From Staphylococcus pseudintermedius (lineage in GTDB: Bacteria > Bacillota > Bacilli > Staphylococcales > Staphylococcaceae), in the NCBI RefSeq assembly GCF_001792775.2, contig NZ_MLGE02000003.1:124001-188000 (forward strand): a stretch of 64,000 bases of DNA, written 5' to 3'. A program made the translations under genes and the position numbers. Shown here one piece after another: positions 21,311 to 30,930 of the stretch. The notes below the pieces were generated by a model. The model was not told the DNA's origin. It searched no databases and saw nothing but the letters and a program-made list of their open reading frames with translations. Numbering within the stretch: the stretch's first letter is position 1; each line of letters opens with the position of its first letter.

Positions 21311-21931
21311 CTAATCGAACAACGATACAAATAATTTCGTAATCGTTGTTTTGGAGATACGGCCAGTGACTTCAAATTTGCCGTTATCTTTTTCTCTTAC
21401 AATAGGTATTGAGTCGATTTCTTTATGAATCATCTGTCTCGCAGCATAAAGTACGAGGTCATTTTCTTTAAGTAATACAATATTCGGCATACGTGTCATA
21501 ATGATATTAACAGGCATCGAATGAATATCTTGTCCTGCCATCGACGCTCTAAGCAAATATTTTCTTGAACATACGCCGACAAGTTCATTATCTTCATTAA
21601 CGATAAATAATGTTCCTACATCTTCAATAAAAATTGAACAAATCGCTTCATAAACGGTAACATTACTTTTTAAAATGACGGGCTGGGATTGGTAATCTTT
21701 AACAACATATTTTTTAAATTTTTCGGTCAAAAGTTGCGAGCTCGATTTTCCTGAATAAAAATAACCGACGCGTGGTCTTGCCTCTAAAAATCCTGCCATT
21801 GTTAAAATAGCAAGGTCTGGGCGTAATGTTGCACGTGTTAAATTCAGTTGTTCCGCAATTTTTTCTCCAGTAATAGGTCCATCAGACTTTACAATTTCAA
21901 CAATGTGTTCCTGTCTTGAATTGAGTTCTAT
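21311..21931 (-). CDS. ccpN: CBS-domain repressor CcpN, start codon unclear
   Basis: Repressor of gluconeogenic genes (gapB, pckA) in Bacillus. The reading frame encodes an N-terminal winged helix (EHIVEIVKSDGPITGE, LNLTRATLRPDLAILTM) joined to two CBS domains (about residues 75-206) that sense nucleotides. The first in-frame ATG is only at 21799, after the DNA-binding helix. Upstream of it the frame is open and strongly conserved back to a TAG at 21946-21944, but contains no ATG, GTG or TTG. I give the ATA at 21931, where homologues begin, as a placeholder. Either a rare start is used, the 5' end is damaged, or the sequence has an error. Confidence 0.75.
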   Translation of the reverse strand: MELNSRQEHIVEIVKSDGPITGEKIAEQLNLTRATLRPDLAILTMAGFLEARPRVGYFYSGKSSSQLLTEKFKKYVVKDYQSQPVILKSNVTVYEAICSIFIEDVGTLFIVNEDNELVGVCSRKYLLRASMAGQDIHSMPVNIIMTRMPNIVLLKENDLVLYAARQMIHKEIDSIPIVREKDNGKFEVTGRISKTTITKLFVSLFD

Positions 21932-22228
21932 CTGAGTCTCTGTCTATTTAAAACCGACAAATAAGCGGTTATGCTAATTAAATAGCAGAAGTGCCCCCTT
22001 TTTACATATTAGCACTATATTTTTTACATTTCGTATCATCATTTGTTACTCGAATTGACTCCTTTCTGATGCGCATCTATGTTCATCATCGAAAAAACAA
22101 TAAATATGTCACATCGCAAGGAATAATCATGTGGCGTAAATCAATGCATCTTTTTATTGAATACAATTTCCATTATAACTTGTTATGGATTATCAGACAA
22201 TTATGTTTTTCCTTGCCTTTCCTTTTCG

Positions 22229-22403
22229 TATAATTTAAAATTAAAAATAAAGCGAGTTAAGGACGGTGAAAGCTTAACACTTTGATTTGGCGTAACGATT
22301 CAATTTAAATAAAAGTGAGTGGCTACACTAATTTGGGTGGAACCGCGGATTATTCTAATAATTCGTCCCAAGGCAAAGTTAATTCTTTGGCTTGGGATTT
22401 TTT
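22229..22403 (+). promoter_or_regulatory. T-box riboswitch leader of glyS
   Basis: Leader that senses uncharged tRNA-Gly and lets transcription continue into glyS. The T-box core AATTTGGGTGGAACCGCG is at 22330-22347. The terminator stem follows (22367-22378 with 22385-22396, one mismatch) with a T-run to 22403. A TATAAT at 22229-22234 is the likely -10. A GGC that may be the glycine specifier is at 22289-22291. The leader before the T-box is only about 90 bases, like the minimal glyQS type. From 21947 to 22228 I see no other feature. Confidence 0.9.
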
Positions 22404-22425
22404 TAATTTTTAAGGAGTGTAAAAT

Positions 22426-23820
22426 ATGGAAAAGAAAAACATGGATACGATTGTACAACTGGCTAAGCATAGAGGGTTTGTTTTCCCAGGTAGTGAAATT
22501 TATGGTGGCTTAGCAAACACTTGGGATTACGGTCCTCTAGGTGTTGAGCTTAAAAACAACGTTAAAAAAGCATGGTGGAAAAAGTTTATTACACAGTCCC
22601 CTTATAACGTTGGTTTAGATGCTGCTATTTTAATGAACCCTAAAACTTGGGAAGCTTCAGGTCACTTAGGTAACTTTAACGATCCGATGATTGATAATAA
22701 AGACAGTAAAATTCGTTATCGCGCGGACAAGTTAATTGAAGATTATATGGCTAACGTGAAAGGTGACGAAAACTTTATAGCGGACGGTTTAAGTTTTGAT
22801 GAAATGAAACGTATTATTGATGAAGAAGGCATTACGTGTCCTGTTAGTGGTACTGCAAACTGGACAGACATCCGTCAATTCAACTTAATGTTCAAAACAT
22901 TCCAAGGTGTAACTGAAGATTCTACAAACGAAATTTTCTTACGTCCAGAAACTGCACAAGGTATTTTCGTTAACTATAAAAATGTTCAACGTTCAATGCG
23001 TAAAAAATTGCCATTTGGTATTGGTCAAATCGGTAAATCATTCCGTAATGAGATCACACCAGGTAACTTCATTTTCCGTACACGTGAATTCGAACAAATG
23101 GAACTTGAATTCTTCTGTAAACCAGGAACTGAAATTGAATGGCAAAACTATTGGAAAGATTTTGCGGCAAATTGGCTTGAAAGTTTAGGGTTGGCTAAAG
23201 AAAATACGCGTTTACGTGACCACGATGAAGATGAATTATCACATTACTCAAACGCGACAACTGATATCGAATACCGCTTCCCATTTGGTTGGGGCGAACT
23301 ATGGGGTATCGCGAGTCGTACAGATTTTGACTTAAAAAAACATAGCGAACATTCTGGTGAAGACTTCAGCTATCACGATCCTGAAACAAATGAAAAATAT
23401 ATTCCTTATTGTATCGAGCCTTCATTAGGTGCAGACCGTGTGACATTAGCATTTTTATGTGATGCCTATGATGAAGAAGGGGTTGAAGGAAACAAAGATG
23501 CACGTACTGTTCTTCACTTCCACCCTGCTATCGCGCCGTATAAAGCTGCTGTATTACCGCTAAGTAAAAAATTGTCTGCAGATGCGATTAAAGTTTACGA
23601 ACAATTGAGTGAAGACTTTGTAGTAGACTTTGACGAATCTCAATCTATTGGTAAACGTTACCGTCGTCAAGACGAAATCGGAACGCCATACTGTATTACA
23701 TTTGACTTTGATTCATTAGAAGATCAACAAGTGACTGTACGTGACCGTGACACAATGGAACAAGTCCGTATGCCAATTAGCGAACTTAATGCATTCTTAG
23801 CTGAAAAAGTTAAATTCTAA
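22426..23820 (+). CDS. glyS: Glycine--tRNA ligase (class II, homodimer type)
   Basis: Charges tRNA-Gly. The 464-residue protein is the single-chain eukaryote-like form rather than the alpha/beta type. It shows [18 protein letters not shown] near the start, motif 2 in [20 protein letters not shown] and motif 3 in [13 protein letters not shown], with the anticodon-binding domain from about 365. AAGGAGT is at 22412-22418. It is almost identical to the S. aureus enzyme as I remember it. Expression is controlled by the T-box upstream, and a terminator follows. Confidence 0.97.
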   Translation: MEKKNMDTIVQLAKHRGFVFPGSEIYGGLANTWDYGPLGVELKNNVKKAWWKKFITQSPYNVGLDAAILMNPKTWEASGHLGNFNDPMIDNKDSKIRYRADKLIEDYMANVKGDENFIADGLSFDEMKRIIDEEGITCPVSGTANWTDIRQFNLMFKTFQGVTEDSTNEIFLRPETAQGIFVNYKNVQRSMRKKLPFGIGQIGKSFRNEITPGNFIFRTREFEQMELEFFCKPGTEIEWQNYWKDFAANWLESLGLAKENTRLRDHDEDELSHYSNATTDIEYRFPFGWGELWGIASRTDFDLKKHSEHSGEDFSYHDPETNEKYIPYCIEPSLGADRVTLAFLCDAYDEEGVEGNKDARTVLHFHPAIAPYKAAVLPLSKKLSADAIKVYEQLSEDFVVDFDESQSIGKRYRRQDEIGTPYCITFDFDSLEDQQVTVRDRDTMEQVRMPISELNAFLAEKVKF

Positions 23821-23836
23821 TTAATATCGAATAAAA

Positions 23837-23875
23837 AACCTCGTCCAATGATGCGAACTATCGGGCGAGGTTTTT
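23837..23875 (+). terminator. Terminator of glyS
   Basis: AACCTCGTCC (23837-23846) pairs with GGGCGAGGTT (23863-23872), followed by T's; A's precede it, so it may work both ways. Confidence 0.85.
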
Positions 23876-23920
23876 GATATGAATGACAAATTTGAGAAAT
23901 AACGGTTTAATCTTTAATTT

Positions 23921-23946
23921 GGGTAGACCATTAAGTTTTCCTACCC
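23921..23946. repeat. Intergenic hairpin of the ...AAGTTTTC... family
   Basis: GGGTAG and CTACCC enclose ACCATTAAGTTTTC. Sequence and layout resemble 17003-17032 and 60353-60379. It has no T-run in either direction, so it may serve as an mRNA 3' end stabiliser for recO rather than a terminator. Confidence 0.45.
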
Positions 23947-24035
23947 TCTATCTACTATGTTTATATCTATAGTTAAAAATCAATTGAAAACTGAAGATGA
24001 TGATGACAAAATTTTTTATCTCTCCCCTCAACATA

Positions 24036-24806
24036 TCAATCATCAGTGCTATCCGTGACCTTTAGTCGATTCAATTGATTAATCAACCGTTGACTTTTAA
24101 AATACATCCCTGCATATTCTTTATATAACAATAAGATGAACTTAGACATTTCTTCAACAATTGCATCTTGAATACGCAATGCATTGATTTTGTCTAACGG
24201 TAAATCTTTTAAAACATACGTTAAATAAATGGTTTTATTTGATAGAGGTAATGCATGTGGATCGCGATGTGTGACTTCTGTTGCAATAATACCATCAAAT
24301 TTAAAACTAAAATGCGTCAACTTTGCAGGATTGGTCTCACCTGTCATGACGCATTTCGATAAATCTACATCAAAGCCAAAACGAGGCATACATTTTAACA
24401 TCACAATATTTGCAATCAGTTGTGGTGATACACCTTGTTGAAAACGATCAAAAGCGAAATCCAACAATCGATACATTGTTGGATTGATTTCATCGGTTTC
24501 CATCGCACGATCAATCGTTTCCAAACATAAACTGGCATAACTGTGCGCATAAATGTCTTGGCGAAGTTCATAATTAAGATTGAGGACGTCAACGGAAGTG
24601 AGCGTCCCCATCCCTTTCCACTGATTATAAATAAACAAACCTTGTACAAAAATTTGAGTTGTAGCTTGGAGACCGGATTTAATCTTTTTAGCACGGCGGA
24701 CCATGAGCGGCACTTTTGCCCCATGTTCATTTAAGATAGTAATGATTTTGTCAGACTCACCATAATCGACTGCTTTTATAATGATGCCTTTTTGTTTAAC
24801 GAGCAC
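24036..24806 (-). CDS. recO: DNA repair protein RecO
   Basis: Helps load RecA on single-stranded DNA with RecR in recombinational repair. The N-terminal OB fold begins [21 protein letters not shown]-like (first residues to about 80), followed by a helical C-terminal domain. The central zinc-finger position has only one cysteine ([10 protein letters not shown]) instead of the four seen in Bacillus, so the zinc site is lost. Length 256 is normal. It lies 24 bases after era on the same strand, as in other staphylococci. Confidence 0.9.
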   Translation of the reverse strand: MLVKQKGIIIKAVDYGESDKIITILNEHGAKVPLMVRRAKKIKSGLQATTQIFVQGLFIYNQWKGMGTLTSVDVLNLNYELRQDIYAHSYASLCLETIDRAMETDEINPTMYRLLDFAFDRFQQGVSPQLIANIVMLKCMPRFGFDVDLSKCVMTGETNPAKLTHFSFKFDGIIATEVTHRDPHALPLSNKTIYLTYVLKDLPLDKINALRIQDAIVEEMSKFILLLYKEYAGMYFKSQRLINQLNRLKVTDSTDD

Positions 24807-24830
24807 TTCATCACCACCTCTAATTAACGA

Positions 24831-25727
24831 TTATTCATCTTCTACATAGCCCATTTGCTTAATAAAGCTTGATTTGTTACGCCAATCTTTTTGAACTTTC
24901 ACCCATAAATCTAAATAAACTTTAGAACCTAGCAAATGTTCAATATCCAAACGCGCGCGCTTACCTACTTCTTTCAGTTTTTTACCGCCTTTACCAATAA
25001 CGATGCCTTTTTGTGAGTCACGTTCCACATATATGACCGCTTCAATATGCACCCGATCTTCGGATTCCTGAGTCATACGTTCAACGTTGACACCAATAGC
25101 ATGTGGAATTTCCTCACTAGTCGTTTGTAAAATCTTTTCACGAATGAGCTCACTCACTACAAATTGTTCAGGATGATCTGAAATTTGGCCATCAGGATAG
25201 TATTGCGGGCCTTCTGGTAAATAGGATTTAAGTACATTGATGAAATGGTCGACGTTATGTCCTTCTAAAGCAGAGATAGGGATAATTTCTGCAAAATCCA
25301 TATAACGTTGATATTGTTCGATTCTTGGCATTAAAGCATCTGGATGAACTAAATCGATTTTGTTCAGCACTAAAAAGACAGGTGTTTTAACCGTTTTTAA
25401 CATTTCCATAATGTATTCATCTCCGCGACCAATTTCTTCATTAACATTGACCATAAACATGACCGCATCAATTTCAGAAAGTGTGTTTTTAGCAACTTTC
25501 ATCATATAGTCACCTAATTTATGTTTTGGTTTATGAATACCAGGTGTATCTAGAAAGACGATTTGTGCGTCTTGTTGTGTCATCACACCTTGAATTTTAT
25601 TACGCGTTGTTTGCGCTTTATCCGACATAATCGCGATTTTGTGACCAATAACACGATTGACAAACGTTGATTTCCCTACATTCGGGCGTCCAATAATGGT
25701 CACAAATCCTGACTTATATTCACTCAT
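24831..25727 (-). CDS. era: GTPase Era
   Basis: Essential GTPase that binds 16S rRNA near its 3' end during small-subunit assembly. G1 GRPNVGKS is at 13-20, G3 DTPG at 60-63 and G4 NKID at 122-125. The C-terminal KH domain carries [14 protein letters not shown]. Length 298 is typical. The start overlaps the cdd stop as ATGA. Upstream genes ybeY and dgkA also belong to the usual era gene group. Confidence 0.97.
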   Translation of the reverse strand: MSEYKSGFVTIIGRPNVGKSTFVNRVIGHKIAIMSDKAQTTRNKIQGVMTQQDAQIVFLDTPGIHKPKHKLGDYMMKVAKNTLSEIDAVMFMVNVNEEIGRGDEYIMEMLKTVKTPVFLVLNKIDLVHPDALMPRIEQYQRYMDFAEIIPISALEGHNVDHFINVLKSYLPEGPQYYPDGQISDHPEQFVVSELIREKILQTTSEEIPHAIGVNVERMTQESEDRVHIEAVIYVERDSQKGIVIGKGGKKLKEVGKRARLDIEHLLGSKVYLDLWVKVQKDWRNKSSFIKQMGYVEDE

Positions 25728-26131
25728 AAATTTAAATCCTTTCCTGAAAATCCATATGGTAATAGTTCGGCTACTGTTGCTTCACGCATTTCACCCGTTT
25801 GGTTCGTCATATACACTGGCATATCGTCATCACAAAGCTCATGAATTACTTGTCGACAAGGTCCACATGGTGATGCAAGTTCTGGACTGTCTACTGTGAT
25901 AGTGATTGATTCAAAATCTCCTGGTTTGTATCCTTGCGAGATTGCCGCCACTAATGCGGAACGTTCTGCACAAATACATGAGGGATACGCGGCATTTTCA
26001 ACGTTGGCGCCATGGAAAGTTTGTCCATCTTTAGTGACTAAGTATGCGCCAACTTTAAATTGACTGTATGGCGCATAAGCTTTTTGTTGTGCTTTTCTAA
26101 CCTCTGTGTAATGTTTATCTGTATAGCCCAT
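25724..26131 (-). CDS. cdd: Cytidine deaminase
   Basis: Zinc enzyme that converts cytidine and deoxycytidine to uridine forms for pyrimidine salvage. The catalytic CAE motif is at 54-56 and the other zinc cysteines at 89 and 92 (PCGPC). At 135 residues it is the short tetrameric type. It lies between dgkA and era with a four-base overlap into era. Confidence 0.95.
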   Translation of the reverse strand: MGYTDKHYTEVRKAQQKAYAPYSQFKVGAYLVTKDGQTFHGANVENAAYPSCICAERSALVAAISQGYKPGDFESITITVDSPELASPCGPCRQVIHELCDDDMPVYMTNQTGEMREATVAELLPYGFSGKDLNL

Positions 26132-26146
26132 GTTTATCTTCTCCTC

Positions 26147-26494
26147 TTAAAAAAATGAAACGAATTTCGGTATAAAAATGATGCAACCTACAATAAATGC
26201 AAAGAGTGATGCAAGTAAGACACTAAATGCTGCCACGTCTTTAGCATGTTTTGCGAAAATGTGAAAATCTTGCGTCGCCAAATCGACAACATATTCTATT
26301 GCAGTATTGATAGCTTCCGTAATAATGACAAGAAATATCGCTAAAATGATGAAGAGCCATTCTATTGTACTTAATGGCAGTGCCCATCCTAAAATGAGTA
26401 TTAAGAATGCTATGATAAGATGATATAAAAAGTTTCGATCTTTAATTAAAATCGTTCGGCACCCTTGAAAGGCATATTTAAAACGGTTGAACAT
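26147..26494 (-). CDS. dgkA: Diacylglycerol/undecaprenol kinase (DgkA family)
   Basis: Small integral membrane kinase; in Gram-positives the substrate is mainly undecaprenol, feeding the lipid carrier of cell-wall synthesis. Three hydrophobic segments are visible in 115 residues, with the active-site motif EAINTAIEYVVDL and the following KDVAA. The start at 26494 meets the ybeY stop region by one base. The substrate cannot be decided from sequence alone. Confidence 0.88.
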   Translation of the reverse strand: MFNRFKYAFQGCRTILIKDRNFLYHLIIAFLILILGWALPLSTIEWLFIILAIFLVIITEAINTAIEYVVDLATQDFHIFAKHAKDVAAFSVLLASLFAFIVGCIIFIPKFVSFF

Positions 26495-26958
26495 TAGTCT
26501 CTCGTCAATCCAAATTGATTTAAAATGTCTTTTTGGCGCCCAAACATGACCTTTTCGTCTTCTTCTGTCATATGATCATAGCCTAACAAATGTAAAAAGC
26601 CATGAAGTGCTAAAAAGCCGAGTTCACGTTCAAAAGAATGTCCGTATTGTTCTGCCTGTTCCGCTGCGACATCCGTACAAATAATGATGTCTCCTAACAC
26701 GCGGGGGACATCCATACCTTCAAAAATGTCTTCCTCTTCTTCAAAGGCAAACGAAATGACATCTGTGACTTTATCCTTTTGACGGTAATCACGATTAATC
26801 TCTTGAATCTCAGCTTTATCTACAAAAGTGACAGAAAGTTCGGCGTCTTCATCAATGCCCTCTTCATTTTTAGCGAATTCTAACACATCTCGAATCTGTG
26901 TGTACCAGTCATCTTTCACTTGATCGGTATGGTCACTAAAATCAATTGTAAACATCAA
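26494..26958 (-). CDS. ybeY: Endoribonuclease YbeY
   Basis: Metal-dependent RNase needed for 16S rRNA 3'-end maturation and ribosome quality control. The zinc-binding [11 protein letters not shown] motif gives His119, His123 and His129. Length 154 is normal. An alternative start one codon later is possible because the protein begins with two methionines. It lies directly after phoH, the usual partner. Confidence 0.94.
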   Translation of the reverse strand: MMFTIDFSDHTDQVKDDWYTQIRDVLEFAKNEEGIDEDAELSVTFVDKAEIQEINRDYRQKDKVTDVISFAFEEEEDIFEGMDVPRVLGDIIICTDVAAEQAEQYGHSFERELGFLALHGFLHLLGYDHMTEEDEKVMFGRQKDILNQFGLTRD

Positions 26959-27903
26959 TTAGTCCTCCTCATATCTACTGATGATTTGACCTACTAGCGG
27001 ATGACGGACCACATCAGCTTGGTCTAAATGTTGAATCGCGAGCCCTTTAATATTTTTTAAGCGTTGTTCAGCTTCAATCAGACCACTTTTAACACCACGA
27101 GGTAAATCGATCTGTGTTTTATCTCCAGTGACAACCATTTTAGAACCGAATCCAAGTCGCGTTAAAAACATTTTCATCTGTGCATGTGTCGTATTTTGCG
27201 CTTCGTCTAAAATGACAAACGCATCTTCTAACGTTCTACCACGCATGTAGGCAAGTGGTGCAATTTCGATGACGCCACGTTCAATGAGCCGTGCCGTTTG
27301 TTCCGTCCCTAAAACGGTATTTAAACCATCATATAGCGGACGTAAATATGGATCCACCTTCTCTTTTAAGTCACCTGGTAGAAAGCCAAGTGATTCCCCC
27401 GCTTCTACGGCTGGACGTGTTAAGACAAGACGTTTCACTTGTCCTGCACGTAACGCTTTTGCAGCAAAAACGACGGCTAAAAATGTTTTACCTGTTCCAG
27501 CAGGCCCAATTCCGAACACTAAATCATTATTTTTCATTGCATGGATATACATCCGTTGTCCCATCGTTTTAGCTCGAATCGTTTTGCCGAATGCGTCTTT
27601 AGTAATCTCCTCTTCGTACAAATCAATGAGATGCTCAATTTGTCCGTTTTTAGCCATTTTAATTGCAGCTTGCACATCTTTAACAGTAATAGATGCCCCT
27701 TGCTCGATGACTTTCAATAAGTTGATTAGCACAGATTCAGCTTCTGTTACAGCGCTGACCTTTTCGCCCTTAACTGCAACTTCTTGTCCTCTGGCATGAA
27801 TGACAACATCAAATGCTTCTTCAATAAGTTGAATATGTTCATCATTGTTTCCTAATAAAGCTTGTGCTTGGTTGATGTCGTCGATCTGAATCAATTCCGG
27901 CAT
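26959..27903 (-). CDS. phoH: PhoH family ATPase
   Basis: Cytoplasmic ATPase of the PhoH family, thought to act in RNA metabolism together with YbeY. An N-terminal KH-like segment precedes the P-loop GPAGTGKT at 133-140; Walker B is in FVILDEAQN and a later TGDKTQ motif is present, as in RecD-like helicase cores. Length 314 is typical. It heads a run phoH-ybeY-dgkA-cdd-era-recO with gaps of at most 25 bases. A TATAAT (27999-27994, minus strand) may be its -10. Confidence 0.92.
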   Translation of the reverse strand: MPELIQIDDINQAQALLGNNDEHIQLIEEAFDVVIHARGQEVAVKGEKVSAVTEAESVLINLLKVIEQGASITVKDVQAAIKMAKNGQIEHLIDLYEEEITKDAFGKTIRAKTMGQRMYIHAMKNNDLVFGIGPAGTGKTFLAVVFAAKALRAGQVKRLVLTRPAVEAGESLGFLPGDLKEKVDPYLRPLYDGLNTVLGTEQTARLIERGVIEIAPLAYMRGRTLEDAFVILDEAQNTTHAQMKMFLTRLGFGSKMVVTGDKTQIDLPRGVKSGLIEAEQRLKNIKGLAIQHLDQADVVRHPLVGQIISRYEED

Positions 27904-28253
27904 AAAGTAACTCCTTTGCTCATATTGTTTATTATCAATGTATCAAATTGTCATGTATGATGCGTTTTATATTTTTGCGACTGCTACATACTTATTATAG
28001 CACGTTTACGCCGTTTGTTACTTGTTATTCACATTCAATTCATATGTTGAAAGATAACTTGTCAGCATTTTTATAGGGAATCTATTTTAACATTTTAAAG
28101 GTTGAAAAGCTATGTACATTTTTCATTGAAGAGATACCGTGCTTCATGAAATATTTCTACATTTATTTAATAATTAAAGAGCAAAACAAATGAGGCAAGC
28201 GACAATCTCAGCTGCTCTACTGAAATCATTTCTTGCCTCATCTTAAGAGAGTT
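27904..28253. other. Intergenic region between phoH and the coiled-coil gene
   Basis: 350 AT-rich bases. They hold the likely phoH promoter (-10 near 27994-27999) and the terminator of the gene at 28254-28868. I see nothing else. Confidence 0.5.
28191..28240 (-). terminator. Terminator of the 28254-28868 gene
   Basis: TGAGGCAAG (minus strand, 28240-28232) pairs perfectly with CTTGCCTCA (28199-28191), followed by TTTGTTTTG. The loop is long (32 bases), so the stem may be part of a larger fold. Confidence 0.65.
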
Positions 28254-28868
28254 TTATAACTGCTTTGGTCGGTTTAAAACTTCTGACCAAATGAGCCCAT
28301 TCACGACCTCATTATTAGAAAATGTTAAATCGCCTTGTTGGATAGCAGTTGTATTGTTTTCTTCCAACAATTGCTTTAATTTAAATTGCTTTGTACGATG
28401 CGATAAATAATCATCTTGAATGATATTTTTGGCGCGTCTTTCAATGTGTGCAATTCGCTTTTGTCTTTCTTTATCAAGTTGTTGATCGAGTTCACGCATA
28501 TGTTGATCCAACATTTGTTGCATTTCTATAGCCTGCTTTTGATTTTCTTGCGTTTTTGGCTTTGTCGCTTCAGCTTGTTTTTCGAATTGAGTAGGTTCAG
28601 GTCTTACCGTCTTTTTACGTTTCAGTTGTTGTGCTGGTTGTGGCTGAGACGGTTCGTTTGGTTCATCAAAATCTGAAAGTTCTCTTTCAAACTCTTCAAG
28701 CTTTTGTTGGACATTCTCTAGGAAACCGCCACTTTTTTGAGGTGCTGTTTCCTTTTTGTTGTTTTGAGGTTTGTTTTGTTTTTGGCGTTTCTCATGACTT
28801 TTATCACTAACTGCACTAAATAAAGAAATAGCAATGGTGATAATAAATATAATCGTTCCAATGCTCAT
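28254..28868 (-). CDS. Unrecognised membrane-anchored coiled-coil protein
   Basis: A 204-residue protein I cannot assign. Residues 3-19 are hydrophobic and would anchor it in the membrane. The rest is highly charged and Gln/Lys/Glu-rich: a proline-containing linker (about 60-100), then a long helix likely to form a coiled coil (about 105-150), and a short better-ordered end with WSEVLNRPK. It starts 13 bases after floA and is probably co-transcribed with floA and the nfeD-like gene, so a role at flotillin membrane patches is possible. That is only inference from position. A similar gene seems to sit here in other staphylococci. Confidence 0.8.
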   Translation of the reverse strand: MSIGTIIFIITIAISLFSAVSDKSHEKRQKQNKPQNNKKETAPQKSGGFLENVQQKLEEFERELSDFDEPNEPSQPQPAQQLKRKKTVRPEPTQFEKQAEATKPKTQENQKQAIEMQQMLDQHMRELDQQLDKERQKRIAHIERRAKNIIQDDYLSHRTKQFKLKQLLEENNTTAIQQGDLTFSNNEVVNGLIWSEVLNRPKQL

Positions 28869-28881
28869 CTAATCACCTCAA

Positions 28882-29877
28882 TTACTGTTCAGGTGTTGAG
28901 TTATTGTTTTGAGTGCTTTTATTAATGGCTTCTCTCATCCCTGTATCTGCTTCAATATTTTTTAGATTATAATAATCTTTTACACCGATATTACCAGAAC
29001 GCAATGCTTCTGCTAATGCTAGAGGTACTTGTGCCTCTGCTTCGACTACTTTAGCATGCATTTCTTGTACACGTGCCTTCATTTCTTGCTCTTGTGCAAC
29101 GGCCATCGCACGACGCTCTTCCGCTTTGGCTTGTGCAATGTTTTTATCTGCAATGGCTTGTTCAGTTTGTAAGTCGGCACCAATGTTTTTACTAATATCT
29201 ACGTCAGCAATATCAATAGATAAAATTTCAAAGGCTGTTCCTGAATCTAAACCTTTACTTAAAACAGTTTTAGAAATGTTATCAGGGTTTTCTAAAACTT
29301 GTGTATGGTGTTCACTAGAACCAATTGTTGAGACAATCCCTTCACCTACACGGGCAATAATCGTATCTTCACCCGCACCACCGACTAAGCGTGAAATGTT
29401 TGCACGTACAGTAATACGCGCTTTTGCCTTTACTTCAATCCCGTTCATCGCAACACCCGCAATAAATGGTGTTTCAATGACTTTAGGGTTGACTGACATT
29501 TGTACAGCTTCTAATACGTCACGACCTGCTAAATCGATAGCTGCACCACGTTCGAACGGTAAATTAATATCCGCACGTTGCGCCGCGATATTCGCATCAA
29601 CAACACGATCCACGTTCCCACCTGCTAAATAGTGAGACTCAAGTTGGTTTGTTGTTAAATGTAAACCTGCTTTATGCGCTTTAATGAGTGGGCCAATGAC
29701 TTTACGCGGTGACACACGACGTAAACGCATCCCTACTAATGTACCAATTCCTACTTTTACACCAGCAGCTAATGCAGAAATCCATAAGCCGACTGGGACA
29801 AACGAAAATAAAATTAATAACGCAACAATTATTAATACGGCAATAACAATGAAAGTAATTAATCCACTTGTTAACAT
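28882..29877 (-). CDS. floA: Flotillin-like protein FloA
   Basis: Scaffold protein of bacterial membrane microdomains. A hydrophobic N-terminal hairpin (about 5-45) anchors it, followed by the SPFH/band 7-like domain, and a C-terminal Ala/Glu/Gln-rich helical region (about 235-295: [19 protein letters not shown] and so on) for oligomerisation. At 331 residues it is the normal FloA (YqfA) size. It lies 18 bases after the nfeD-like gene, the standard partner. Confidence 0.95.
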   Translation of the reverse strand: MLTSGLITFIVIAVLIIVALLILFSFVPVGLWISALAAGVKVGIGTLVGMRLRRVSPRKVIGPLIKAHKAGLHLTTNQLESHYLAGGNVDRVVDANIAAQRADINLPFERGAAIDLAGRDVLEAVQMSVNPKVIETPFIAGVAMNGIEVKAKARITVRANISRLVGGAGEDTIIARVGEGIVSTIGSSEHHTQVLENPDNISKTVLSKGLDSGTAFEILSIDIADVDISKNIGADLQTEQAIADKNIAQAKAEERRAMAVAQEQEMKARVQEMHAKVVEAEAQVPLALAEALRSGNIGVKDYYNLKNIEADTGMREAINKSTQNNNSTPEQ

Positions 29878-29895
29878 GACATTCGCTCCTTATAT

Positions 29896-30546
29896 TTAAA
29901 TTTCTCTTACAACGACACGTGTACCCTCAACCTCAATGATTGCAACTTTCATGTCTTTACTAATAAAAGAACCTTCAGAAACAGCATCAATACGCTCGTT
30001 GTTCAAAATAATAATACCTGAAGGACGTAAATCAGTATAACTCACTGCAATTTCGCCAACGAGATGAGAGCGATCATTATGAGATGTGTAGCCAGATTCT
30101 TTACTCGTTGAATCTTTTAATACTACTTTGTCAAATATCGCTATACTTTTTTTGAAAAATTTCACTAAAACCACCCACTCGATTAATGTCAAAATTGATG
30201 CAAACACGACATTAAATAACATCATTGATAAATTATCACCAAGCGTAACAAAGCTTATAATAATAAGTGTAATGCCAATAATACCTAACACTGCACCAAA
30301 TACAAACAATTCAACCAAAAGTAAGAGCACACCAATAACAAACAACATCAATGTAATCAATGTAAAACTACCTTGGATGATAAAACCTAAAAATAAAAAC
30401 AATAAGGCAAAAAGCGCTATAATTCCAGAAAAATTAATTCTCCGTGAATAAAGTTGATACAAACATCCAAGAAAAACAATACAAATTAAAATAAGAGAAA
30501 GCATTTGAGAAGTTAAAATCTCTCCTAGTTGATTGAAAAAAAGCAA
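29896..30546 (-). CDS. NfeD-like membrane protein (YqeZ type)
   Basis: Membrane protein that commonly pairs with flotillins. Four to five hydrophobic segments (about 15-140) are followed by a soluble C-terminal domain of about 65 residues with the OB-fold pattern of NfeD (LVGEIAVSYTDLRPSGIIILNNERIDAVSEG in outline). The ClpP-like protease domain of long NfeD is absent. No ATG fits: I choose the TTG at 30546, which has GGAGG eight bases upstream. Another TTG seven codons earlier lies before that site. Product length is 216 residues. Confidence 0.82.
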   Translation of the reverse strand: MLFFNQLGEILTSQMLSLILICIVFLGCLYQLYSRRINFSGIIALFALLFLFLGFIIQGSFTLITLMLFVIGVLLLLVELFVFGAVLGIIGITLIIISFVTLGDNLSMMLFNVVFASILTLIEWVVLVKFFKKSIAIFDKVVLKDSTSKESGYTSHNDRSHLVGEIAVSYTDLRPSGIIILNNERIDAVSEGSFISKDMKVAIIEVEGTRVVVREI

Positions 30547-30797
30547 TTGGCATTCCTCCAGTGTCAAGGCTCATATATAAAGCATTATACACATTTAACT
30601 CTCCTCTATGTAGTATACATTAAAAAAGTGTATTCTAATAGAATTTCATACAAAAACCTTTCAGTAAAGTATTGATATATCCAAATGTAGTAGAATGAAT
30701 TTTCAAATATTTATTGTTAATATAAGTCTAGTTTAAACACATCCACTAGTAGACGTAAGCAGTATGTAATCAATATAGTATCAGATATGTTAGGTAA
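30547..30797. other. Intergenic region upstream of the nfeD-like gene
   Basis: About 250 AT-rich bases. AGTATA at 30612-30617 (TATACT on the minus strand) could be a -10 for nfeD-floA. I see no gene or clear structure otherwise. Confidence 0.4.
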
Positions 30798-30841
30798 AAC
30801 GAAGCAAAGCCACATCATGTCATAAAAGGACAAGATGTGGC
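30798..30841 (-). terminator. Terminator of the repeat-protein gene
   Basis: GCCACATC (minus strand, 30841-30834) pairs with GATGTGGC (30816-30809), followed by TTTGCTTCGTTTTA, about 90 bases after the stop. The T-run is interrupted, so efficiency may be moderate. Confidence 0.6.
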
Positions 30842-30930
30842 GATATTTAATAATTAATTAAACATAATAATCACGATAACTCTAAATTTACACGCTTAAT
30901 AAAATAACACATATAGTATATGCTATCAAA

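Noticed and set aside
21991-22233. Plus-strand frame of 80 codons upstream of glyS
   Set aside because: It runs into the glyS promoter and T-box leader, with no ribosome site and skewed AT-driven composition.
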